Origin: Metellina segmentata
Lineage: Eukaryota; Arthropoda; Arachnida; Araneae; Tetragnathidae
Direction of reading: 5' to 3'
Assembly: GCA_947359465.1 (NCBI GenBank)
Contig: OX375874.1
Span: 103,630,410 to 103,694,409, forward strand
Length of the DNA stretch: 64,000 bases
The position numbers were made by a program, and so were the translations under genes. This document shows, piece after piece, positions 54,200 through 64,000 of this stretch. Numbering within the stretch: position 1 is the first letter of the stretch; each line of letters begins with the position of its first letter. The notes beneath the pieces were generated by a model. That model did not search any database and was not told the DNA's origin. It was given only the letters and a program-made list of their open reading frames with translations.

Positions 54200-57100
54200 T
54201 CACGGCCATATTCACAAGTCTCGAGTTAACTCGAGGATCAGTTGATCGGCGAGTAAGAGTTAACTCGAGGATTGGCAAGAACGATATTCTCACGGCCGTA
54301 TTCACAAGTCCGAGTTAACTCGAGGATCAACGATAATCCGCGAGTTATCGAAAAAACCGTATTCACAAGTACTGATCCGTGGTTTAAACTGCCGTTTCGG
54401 TGTTACATTTTGATCCTCCGAAATCGGCGAGTTAACTCGCGAGTTACATTTAACGCACGCGCAGTACCATCTTTTTGGAAAAACAAAATGGATGACACAT
54501 TTCACATTCTATTCTCAATTATAGAATTCTTGCGACGCATGAACTGGATCTGTCATTACGGAGCACCTACTTAAAAAGCAGCTAATCTCCTCATCATAAT
54601 ATTGCTTAAATGGAAAAATTTAAACATATTTTTATTGAAATTCAAAAGAAAAAGGAAAATAAAGGTAGCTGCGTAATCTTAACCAAGCAGCTTAGCGAAA
54701 AGATAGATGGCGCCACCTCTGTCCTCTAAACCGGAGAGAGAGCGAACGGTAGAAAACGACCATGGCAGATACAAATTCGTCGTAGAATAAAAATTATTCT
54801 GTTGATTTATTACGAATGAAAAAAAATTGTCAATGCAAGTCACTTTTCACACCACCAACACACACCCATACTGACAAGTACAAAGATAATCGGATTACAT
54901 ACATCTGTCAAGACATTGTGTACAATTCTTTCTTGCAAAATTTAGGTTTCCACAAAAATCCAATTTGAAATTAAATACCTTTGCATTTCTTTTCCCAAAC
55001 ACATATTAAAATGCTGTATGAGTCCTATTTATTCACAATTTGAAATCAATTCTACGGTGAAGTACGTGCTTGATCAGTATGAATGCAGATTCGGGCGTCG
55101 TAACCATGTAAACAATACCACGTGATTGTGAGGTAGCCAATCACAGCGAGCGTCTCATTTTAATCCCCGGATCACTTAACACGCTGTTTGTGAATACCGT
55201 TCTTGCTAATCCTCGGTTAATCCTCACGATCACGTGGTATTGTTTACATTGGTTACGACGCCCGCATCTGCATTTATACTGATCAAGCACGTACTTCGCC
55301 GACCCGACCAACCGGTATAGTGGTTAAGGTGTTAGCCTCTAGATCGGAAGGTTCCTGGTTCGAATCCGGGTCCGGGCACGGATGTTTGTAAGCGTATGGT
55401 ATAGAGGCGGCTGGTGCAGCTTAAATCTGTCGTGTCCGAAAGTCCTCACGTTGGGTTGGCGTGGAAGTTTGGAGAGTGGGGTGCCAGCTCAGGTGTTGCT
55501 TCGTCATCTGATCGTGGTTCAAAATTACGAGGTGTGTTCCTCGGATCTTTCATTTAAGGGACTGATCCCGGACCATCGTCAATAGGCCGTTGTGTTGCTC
55601 TAGTATGACGTTAACTAAAAATTACCATTACCATTACCATTACCGTACTTCGCCGTAGAATTGATATCAAATTGTGAATAAATAGGACTCATACAGCATT
55701 TTAATATGTGTTTGGGAAAAGAAATGCAAAGGTATTTAATTTCAAATTGGATTTTATGGAAACCTAACTATTGCAAGAAAGAATTGTACACAATGTCTTG
55801 ACAGATGTATGGAATCCGATTATCTTTGTATTTGTCAGTATGGGTGTGTGTTGGTGGTGTGAAAAGTGACTTGCATTGTCAGTTTTCCTTCATTCGTAAT
55901 AAATCAACAGAATAATTTTTATTCTACGACGTATTTGTATCTGCCATGGTCGTTTTCTACCGTTCGCTCTCTCCGGCTTAGAGGACAGAGGTGGCGCCAT
56001 CTATCTTTTCGCTAAGCTGCATGTTTAAGATTTACGCAGCTACCTTTATTTTCATTTTTCTTTTGAATTTCAATAAAATTATGTTTTAAATTTTCCATTT
56101 AAGCAATATAATGATGAGGACTTGAGCTGCTATGCAGCAGACGTAATGATACGTCGAATCCATTGACCAGTCGTCGCAAGAATACTATACTTTAGCATAA
56201 AATGAAATGTGTCATCCATTTTGTTTTACAGAATATCCTTCGCAAAAAGGTAGTACTGCGGAAGCGTAACTCTTACTCGCGAGTTAACTCGCCGATTTCG
56301 GAGGATCAAAATGTAACACCGAACCAGCAGTTTAAACCACGGATCAGGACTTGTGAATACGGTTTTTTCGATAACTCGCGGATTATCGTTGATTCTCGAG
56401 TTAACTCGGACTTGTGAATACGGCCGTTAATATGAGGATATCAAATTTTGTTTTTGCTTTAATAAGATTCACACAGATACCTCCCTGAAAAAAAATTAAA
56501 AGAGTAATTAAAAAAATATCGTATACAAAACTTTTTCATCACTTTCTGAAACAGAAGTTCCAGATTTAACGGCCATATTCACAAGTCTCGAGTTAACTCG
56601 AGGATCAGGTGATCCGCGAGTAACAGCCGTATTCACAAGTCCGAGTTAATTCGAGAATCAACGACAATCCGCGAGTTATCGAAAAAACCGTATTCACAAG
56701 TCCTGATCCGTGGTTTAAACTGCCGGTTCGGTGTTACATTTTGATCCTCCGAAATCGGCGAGTTAACTCTCGAGTAAGAGTTACGCTTGCGCAGTACTAC
56801 CTTTTTGCGAAGGATATTCTGCAAAAACAAAATGGATGACACATTTCATTCTATGCTAAAGTATAGTATTCTTGCGACGACTGGTCACTGGATTGGACAT
56901 ATCATTACGGAGCACCTTCTGCATAGCAGCTAATGTCCTCATCATAATATTGCTTAATTGGAAAATTTAAAACATAATTTTATTGAAATTCAAAAGAAAA
57001 ATGAAAATAAATGTAGCTGCGTAATCTTAACAAGCAGCTTAGCTAAAAGATAGATGGCGCCACCTCTGTCCTCTAATCCGGAGAGAGCGAATGGTAGAAA

Positions 57101-59505
57101 CGACCATGGCAGATACAAATTCGTCGTAGAATAAAATTTATTCTGTTGAATTATTACGAATGAAAGAAAATTGAAAATGCAATTCGCTTTTCTCACCACC
57201 AACACACACCCATACTGACAAGTACAAAGATAATTGGATTACATACATCTGTCAAGACATTGTGTACAATTCTTTCTTGCAAAATTTAGGTTTCCATAAA
57301 AATCCAATTTGAAATGAAACACCTTTGCATTGCTTTTTCCAAAACCATATTAAAATGCTGTATGAGTCCTATTTATTCACAATTTGGAATTAATTCTACG
57401 GCGAAGTATATGAATGCAGATTCGGGCGTCGTAACCAATGTAAACAATACCACGTGATCGTGAGGTATCCAATCACAGCGAGCGTCTCATTTTAATCCCC
57501 GGATCACTTAACACGCTGTTTGAGAATACCGTTCTTGCTAATCCTTGAGTTAACTCTTACGGCCGTATTCACAAATCCGAGTTAACTCGAGGATCAATGA
57601 TAATCCGTGAGTTATCGAAAAAACCGTATTCACAAGTCCTGATCAGTGGTTAAAACTGCCGTTTCGGTGTTACATTTTGATCCTCCGAAATCGGCGAGTT
57701 AACTCGCGAGTTACATTTAACGCATGCGCAGTACCATCTTTTTGAAAAAGCAAAATGGAGGACACATTTCATTCTATGCTCAATTACAGTATTCTTTCGA
57801 CGACTGGACTGGATCTGTCATTACGGAGCACCTGCTACCTAGCAGCTCATCTCATCATCATAATATTGCTTAAATGGAAAAATTTAAACATATTTTTATT
57901 GAAATTCAAAAGAAAAATATAAAAAAAAAGGTAGCTGCGTAAATTTTAAACAAACAGCTTAGCGAAAAGATAGATGGCGCCACCTCTGTCCTATAAGCCG
58001 GAGAGAGCGAACGGTTGAAAACGACCATGGCAGAAACAAATTCGTCGTAGAATAAAAATTATTCTGTTGATTTATTACGAATGAAAGAAAATTGACAATG
58101 CAAGTTACTTTTCACGACACCAACACACACCCATACTGACAAGTATAAAGATAATCAGATTACATACATCTGTCAAGACATTGTCTACAATTCTTTCTTG
58201 CCAAATTTAGGTTTCCATAAAAATTTAATTTGAAATTAAATACCTTTGCATTTATTTTCCCAAACCCATATTAAAATGCTGTGCGAGTCCTATTTATTCA
58301 CAATTTGGAATCAATTCTACGGTGAAGTACGTGCTTGATCAGTATGAATGCATATTGGGGCGTCGTAACCAATGTAAACAATACCACGTGATCGTGAGGT
58401 AGCCAATCACAGCAAGCGTCTCATTTTAATCCCCGGATCACTTAACACGCCATTTGAGAAAAACGTTTTTGATAATCCTCGAGTTAACTCTTACTCGCGG
58501 ATCAACTGATCCTCGAGTTAACTCGAGACTTGTGAATATGGCCGTTACTCGCGGACCAACTGATCCTCGAGTTAACTCGAGACTTGTGAATATGGCCGTA
58601 AGAGTTAATTCGAGGATTAGCAAGAATGGTATTCTCGAACAGCGTGTTAAGTGATCCGGGGATTAAAATGAGACGCTCGCTATGATTGGATACCTCACGA
58701 TCACGTGGTATTGCTTACATTGGTTACGACGCCCGAATCTGCATTTATACTGATCAAGCACGTACTTCGCCGTAGAATTGATTCCAAATTGTGAATAAAT
58801 AGGACTCGCATAGCATTTTAATATGGGTTTAGGAAAAGAAATGCAAAGGTATTTAATTTCAAATTGGATTTTATGGAAACCTAAATTTGGCAAGAAAGAA
58901 TTGTACACAATGTCTTGATGGATGTGTCAGTATGGATGTGTGTTGGTGTCGTGAAAAGTAACTTGCAATGTCAATTTTTTTCATTCGAAATAAATCAACA
59001 GAATAATTTTTATTCTACGACGAATTTGTATCTGCTATGGTCGTTTTCTACCGTTCGCGCTCTCCGGCTTAGAGGAGAGGTGGCGCCATCTTTCTTTTCG
59101 CTAAGCTGCTTGGTTAAGATTTACGCATCTACCTTCATTTTCATTTTTCTTTTGAATTTCAATAAAAATATGTTTAAATTTTTCCATTTAAGCAATATTA
59201 TGATGAGGAGATTAGCTGCTTTGTAGTAGGTGCTCCGTAATGACAGATCCAGTTCAGTCGTCGCAAGAATTCTGTAATTGAGAATCGAATGAAATGTGTC
59301 ATCCATTTTGTTTTTCCAAAAAGATGGTACTGCGCATGCGTTAAATGTAACTCGCAAGTTAACTCGCCGATTTCGGAGGATCAAAATGTAACACCGAAAC
59401 GGCAGTTTAAACCACGGATAAGGACTTGTGAATACGGTTTTTTCGATAACTCGCGGATTATCGTTGATCCTCGAGTTAACTCGGACTTGTGAATACGGCT
59501 GTAAG
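54200..59505. repeat. Five-copy array of a 0.93-kb element (A+ B- C+ D+ E-)
   Basis: Copies: A about 54290-55205 (+), B 55205-56430 (-, enlarged by a SINE), C 56628-57550 (+), D 57560-58480 (+), E 58600-59505 (-). Each starts CGGCCGTATTCACAAGTC and has GAGTTAACTCG palindromes at both ends. Inside are a TGATCCTCCGAAATCGGCGAG region, an ATGGATGACACATTTCA region, a GATGGCGCCACCTCTGTCCT region, an ACCATGGCAGATACAAATTC region, and ATCACGTGGTATTG near the far end. Short extra end pieces lie at 54200-54290, 56565-56627 and 58480-58600. TTAA at the ends (56427 and 56567) suggests a TAA or TTAA target as in PIF/Harbinger, but this is uncertain. No transposase is present. Confidence 0.85.
55301..55644 (+). 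repeat. Reference-quality SINE family A with perfect target duplication
   Basis: GTACTTCGCC at 55291-55300 and 55645-55654 flank a 344-bp SINE. A box TATAGTGGTTAAGG at 55316-55329, B box GGTTCGAATCC at 55357-55367, about 30 bases apart as in tRNA genes. The 3' end is AAAATTACC followed by ATTACC units. The empty target is present in copy E at about 58762 (GCACGTACTTCGCCGTAGAA). This is the best guide to the family's true ends. Confidence 0.97.
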
Positions 59506-59579
59506 AGTGAGAACTAAAGGACATTTGATAAATAAAACCGAAAGTTATAATTTTCTATGATGCATATTGATACGCTTCT

Positions 59580-59857
59580 TTTTTAGGGCGTAGTCTATGG
59601 TTTGGGGTTTTATAGCGCAAGGGCCACATATGCCCATCGCCAGACACAAGATAGTCGGTCCACTCTAATTGTGGTACGTGGAACCTTAACGGGTCGTCAG
59701 TGGTACGTTGATGACATTCTTAGACCCTACGTGACACCTTTCCTAAATGATATTCCGGTGGCAATTTTCCAGCAAGATAATGCTCGTCCACATACAGCTC
59801 GAGTGGTTCAAGACATCCTACGTCATGTTCAGACTCTTCCGTGGCCAGCCCGCTTCC
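59580..59857 (+). pseudogene. Tc1-like transposase middle fragment
   Basis: The frame reads DSRSTLIVVRGTLTGRQWYV, DDILRPYVTPFLND, FQQDNARPHTARVVQD and LPWPARFPD. These are the second catalytic aspartate and the beginning of the SPD motif of a Tc1 transposase. After PD the sequence switches abruptly at 59858 to element X. N-terminus and the last catalytic residue are absent. Confidence 0.85.
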
Positions 59858-60430
59858 CGGACGCATTCGCGGAATCCCTCACGCTTTCAGCACTCCTTGG
59901 CGAGTTGGCGAAAGCCGGCTGTATCGCCAACTGCGAGAACTATATCGGGCCAGGCGAGACAAGACGACATTTTCGGTATCGTGTCTTGTGCGGATGTTTC
60001 TTGACCGACCGTGTCTTGAGCGGACATTTCTGGAAACCTTACAGAGAGGAGACTTGGGGTGGTGCTTCTGGCGAAATTCTCAGAAATGGGAAGGGAAGAA
60101 CCACTCTCAGGGCAGTGAATTTCTGATGAGGGATAACTTAAAAATTGCGCTCGTCTAAGGTGTTCGAAGGTTGACTGATATCTTTGAGCCGGACCACATA
60201 TCTTCAGCGCACACATTCCGGGGTCGACCACGTCCACGCCCTATCGTGTTCATCCTGGGCAGATAAGGGTTTTTCGGACGGCGTGTCACCAGGCCCACTT
60301 CTCCATTATCTCATTAGAGGCTTTCCCTAGCTTCGGCTAATCCGCTGTGGGTTTTCAGTAACTCGGTACGGAGGGGTCTGCTTCCATTCGAAGGAAGGAA
60401 GGTGCGTGTTTCTCATGCTCGATATTCACT
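59858..60430 (+). other. Element X start followed by GC-richer unknown sequence
   Basis: GCATTCGCGGAATCCCTCAC at 59858, a hairpin with AGTTGGCGA / TCGCCAACT arms at 59894-59931, then GC-richer DNA to about 60420. The open frame that runs through from the Tc1 fragment to 60126 is a chimera and is not considered a gene. Confidence 0.5.
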
Positions 60431-62140
60431 TAGCCCATGGATTAAACAGAAATGGTCTTGAAATGTTCAATTGCAAATAAATTTCTAGGCTTTTTTTTTC
60501 TCAGCCTTTCTTTTGATGGAAGTTATATTCACCACTTCAAATTGTTTTCCTATAACTGTATCGCATAAGCGAAGTTTCATATCAATTCATCTTTGATCAC
60601 GGACAAATAGTCTTAAAACCTTTGTGCATGCTTTATATTGCAACATATTTCTTTTCGTGCAATTAGGGTAGCGATAAAGTACAGTATTTTCAAATCCATA
60701 AAGTTGTTTCCTTTTTGCATTCAATTAGGCTATCATAACTTTGTCTGGGAATTTGCAAAATTACTATGCGTTTGTCTCTTACTATGGACAATATTAGCCA
60801 TCCCTTACGATGCCTATTTTTCATTAAATTACTAGTAGAATGACCCTCTGCTGCTCGGGGAGGTTAAAAAGTAGTCATAGAATAAAATTCCTAATCCCTT
60901 CAGAGAAAATGCAGATATCACTTAAGTATTTTAATAACTCCGGAGTTACAGTTTAAAGAATTTCTAGCATAGCTTTTCTTTAGCATAAAAAATCGATCTG
61001 TCTCGTTTTTGAAAAAAAAATGTCTTTTATTATTGACTAATAACTGTTAATAGATTAAACGAAACTAATGTTAAACAAGTTTTGTTTCATCTAGTAATAT
61101 TGACAACTTTCTGTCATTGCGACAAAAAACTATTATTATTATTTTTTAATACATTGTTTATTTTCTTTGGAGATAATGATGCAGTTTTGTATAAAACCTT
61201 TATAACTTATGTTATATCTCATTCGATACGCGCATAGTTGATCCTTACAGCACTCATATTCAGGTGAGAAATTATCAATTTCTGAACGAAGATTACACAT
61301 ATCTTCAGAGACATAACGTGGATTGATCAGATGTTCAATCGGTACATTTATTAATGAAAAAAAAATAGTTAAATTTTAAAAATATATATAAAACATTAAA
61401 ATTTAAACGATGTAATCGTATTGTAAGAGATACATACTCCAAAACTTTAAAATCTTTGAACAATCTTTTGTATTAAAATGTTTGGATTACATCTTTTTTT
61501 TTAAATATTTATTTTACTTTTCGTAACTTCAAACATATAGGAGTTTTAAGGAAAGTTAATGAAAATAGTCATCGCCAAGCCAATTATATGGTAGACTGAA
61601 AAAAAATTTTCCGTCGTTAAATAAATTACTGTAATTCTGAAATCTTGTGTATGGCACCTTAGGCTTGTGCAGATACTTTTCTAAATCAGACAATTTTTCA
61701 GTTGGCATATCGCTATCCAAGTTACAGAAATTTTTAAAATTTGAGGAATTCCGTCTTAAATCTAGCGCACAGATTAGTCCGAGACCCTTCAAATTTTAAT
61801 GAAACGGTGTAGCAAGTGACATTACATAGCTATGAATGAAAATAATAATTTAAAAAAAGTTTTGTCCTCCATTCAAAAGGCTATTAAGCTTTAGTTATTT
61901 AAAGCTGAAATGAAAATTTACTGCATCTTTAAGGTAGATAATTAATTTTGGGGAAGATACAGACTTGGTAATCTCTAATTTTAAAGCTATTTTATTGGGA
62001 TTTAATTTCTTCAATTTAATATAAATCGCAATGCATTTTAATTGTATTAGGTCTTTTTAATATATCGAATTTTAAAATTAGAAAATTTACAAAAGGTTCA
62101 ACTTTAAAAATTAGGAAAAATTTAACAAATTACGCTGTAC
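60430..62140. other. AT-rich stretch without recognisable features
   Basis: No repeat of the window's families, and no convincing exon. Short ORFs only. Confidence 0.5.
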
Positions 62141-62244
62141 ATCTTCCCCCCCCCCGCAAAATAATAATATTTAGGAATGGTTTGGTTCTTTTGATAGGGA
62201 AGGAACAAATGTCCTTTTTTTCCCCAATACCCAACCACTCACCT

Positions 62245-62365
62245 CTTTTTCTTCGGGCACCACTTGAGGAGAACTGATAGTTACTTGTGAAGAAGCGCCT
62301 AGTTCCCTGTTACTCCAAATAGTAACAACTACAAACATACAAGCAGCCCAGGACCTACTAGTGAC
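62245..62365 (-). other. Possible exon with strong donor site
   Basis: The minus strand is open from about 62365 and ends VVPEEKE with GAG|GTGAGT at 62240-62248, a near-ideal splice donor. A CACTAG acceptor-like site is at about 62358. No ATG is suitably placed and no family is recognised. It could equally be chance. Confidence 0.2.
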
Positions 62366-62469
62366 AGACAAATACTTTTAACAAGATGGGTTGTCATAGA
62401 ACGGGGTACATGTTTCATATGGTATGGAGACAGCTCACGTAAATCGTATAAGTCCTAATTTTAAAGTCT

Positions 62470-63004
62470 TGCATTATCATTCATATTACACTATTCATTC
62501 AAACATGAGATTTCCTGATGTAGTGTTCTTTCAGTCAGAAGTTCAGCACTTCTCCACTTTTGGGTTTTAGTCCACATAAGTCAGTAGTCGGTATAAAGAC
62601 AATTAATGCCAGGGACATACTTTAGTTTTAAAACAAGGTCATTTATATAAATTTTAAACAGATCACAGCTCAAAACTGCAAATTGTGGTATAGATGTCTG
62701 GAAAAGACTAAAACTTCGAGGACCAACTATTATACCTGACTACTTAAGCACTGGTTAATAAAATCTCTAATCCAATTAAACATGTATGATTTTACACCAA
62801 TTGATTAGAGTTTTAACAATTCCCCTCTATACTACATCGTAAACTGACATCCAAATCAAAAACAACTGTTGTCATTACATGCTTGTTTTCCTGCGCATTT
62901 TTAATAGTTTGCCAAATAGCGCTATATGATGGTCTGTTTATCTGAAATTTCCATACTCTGTTCTTCGGCGAGTAGTAACAATAGCTACTAACAAGTGTGA
63001 GCAA
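62470..63004 (-). pseudogene. LINE reverse transcriptase core, dead
   Basis: Reading the minus strand through several breaks gives INRPSYSAIWQTIKNA, VMTTVVFDLDVS (FLDV..AFD motif), then after stops IPQFAVLSCDLFKIYINDLV (P.G..LSP.LF.IYINDL motif), LKLKYVPGINCLYTDY (position of the catalytic YADD) and LMWTKTQKWRSAEL. Order and spacing are those of a Jockey/CR1-like reverse transcriptase. The YADD box is altered to YTDY, and at least six in-frame stops are present. It is unrelated in position to the LINE ends at 1640 and 21750. Confidence 0.75.
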
Positions 63005-63009
63005 GTAGT

Positions 63010-64000
63010 AACAAGAGCTACCAAAACCAATAAAGGAGTATAAACGATTATTTCTATCTTTTAAATTAATGCATACATCAATTATCTCGGGTATGAGTTA
63101 TAGATAAAAATCAGTTACCAAACATTTCAGATACTATAAGTCAATTAGTGGATGGGGTGATTGAAGCCTAACCCAGGTTTATCAGTCTTTTCTGCACCCC
63201 AAAAGGTACTTAATGAATGCTGAAAATTTCTTTTCATCTTCTGGTGGGTAACAGTGACCAGTTGGTATGACTGAATTCGCTTTTCAAGTTACAGCAGTAG
63301 AAAGAATTCTATAGACAAGGGTAAGTATCTTCAAAATCAAATTTATCTATAAACCAAAGGAAAAAATTCAGATATCTCAAGCCCAACATAAAAATGAAAG
63401 AAATTTCAAACTGCTTTAGAATTATACTTTCTTCATGAAGACCTTTTTCGAATGTAAAAAAGACTGATTCAGTTGAGCAAGACAGAAATTCCTGCATCCA
63501 AGCATAGTGACTAATATTGTGTAAATTTTTGAAGGTAAGTAATAGTTAAAACTATTTTCTTGTCAACTTAATTCACATTTTCAGTTTCCATGTGTTTAAA
63601 AACTAAAACTAAATTCGTATTTAAGTCAACTAGATTTCTTCAAAATAAGATTTTTGCGAATACTACGCACTTTATGTTGGTTGTCCCGAGGGGCGTCAAC
63701 CAGAGGGAACCCCGACACACATCATTAATTATTATTACTGTAATTATTGATTAGATATAAAAACAAAAGTATTTAATATAATTTCAAAGTAGAGATAAAA
63801 ATTTCGTTTACTGAAACGGTAATTTATCTTCACACAACTTTCAAAATAGCTAGTCGTATGAATTTTGGCCAAGTTAGTTAATAAAATTTGTGTCTATTCA
63901 AAAGTAAAAGAGAAATTAAATGTATAGTTACTTAGAGTTACTATGTAATCGGGGGGGGGGGGGTACATTTGAATTAATCTGCTGAAAGGTCGTTCACTCT
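63010..64000. other. AT-rich stretch with a 13-G run
   Basis: A run of G at 63951-63963 and a GGTTGTCCCGAGGGGCGTCAACC hairpin-like stretch near 63679. No gene recognised. Confidence 0.45.

Noticed and set aside
59602..60126. 174-residue protein
   Set aside because: Chimera of a Tc1 transposase piece and element X. The join at 59858 is a repeat boundary.
62171..62371. 66-residue ORF as a secreted protein
   Set aside because: It begins with TTG rather than ATG. Only a weak exon case remains, listed with low confidence.

Overview
This window is AT-rich eukaryotic, probably arthropod, repeat-dominated DNA. It has no operons and no RNA genes. The long ORFs are transposase or reverse-transcriptase remnants, introns and splice-like junctions are visible, and polymerase III (tRNA-like) SINEs are everywhere. 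The combination of DUF4817-type mariner, Tc1-like, hAT, MULE-like and Jockey-like elements is typical of arthropod genomes. The species cannot be named from the sequence. Homologies are recognised from motifs, not searched.

Main repeat. A tRNA-derived SINE (family A, about 320-345 bp, A box, perfect B box, tail of ATTACC units) occurs in more than 20 copies. A second family (B) has a different tRNA-like head but a related 3' half. Several copies have clear target-site duplications: 5443-5775, 34440-34757, 43514-43837, 44094-44256, 51670-51989 and 55301-55644. For some of these the window also holds a paralogous empty site. At 19565-20340 the SINE 3' end has become eight tandem 97-bp units.

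Layout. 1-2613 and 13077-15474 are two halves of a block that recurs fused at 24602-29794, lacking the 10.46 kb between them. 2.6-7.2 kb is a stack of SINEs inside inverted-repeat arms. 8182-9552 is a complete Tc1-like element with a broken transposase. 11492-12945 is a nearly intact DUF4817 mariner-type element apparently inserted in an older Tc1 gene. 15.6-18.4 kb holds two inverted-repeat elements. 18.4-20.6 kb is the SINE array. 21.7-22.2 kb is a LINE 3' end. 30.6-32.2 kb is a GC-rich island with a 47-bp near-perfect palindrome. 33.1-35.9 kb is another SINE-rich composite. 36-40.5 kb holds mariner, hAT and MULE-like remnants. 41.5-44.7 kb is a tandem duplication and a paralogue of 7.2-10 kb. 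45.4-47.6 kb is a 2.2-kb inverted repeat. 51.5-52.6 kb is a hAT element with a SINE nested in it. 54.2-59.5 kb is a five-copy array of about 0.93-kb elements in mixed orientation. 62.5-63.0 kb is a dead LINE reverse transcriptase.

Non-transposon coding candidate. A 199-residue multi-pass membrane protein on the minus strand is present three times: intact at 28715-29314 and 48889-49488, and frameshifted at 14399-14993. It starts just after a possible splice acceptor, so it may be the last coding exon of a longer gene. I do not recognise the family.

The elements do not form one working pathway. They record successive layers of insertion, duplication and deletion, which can be ordered because paralogous empty sites survive in the window.
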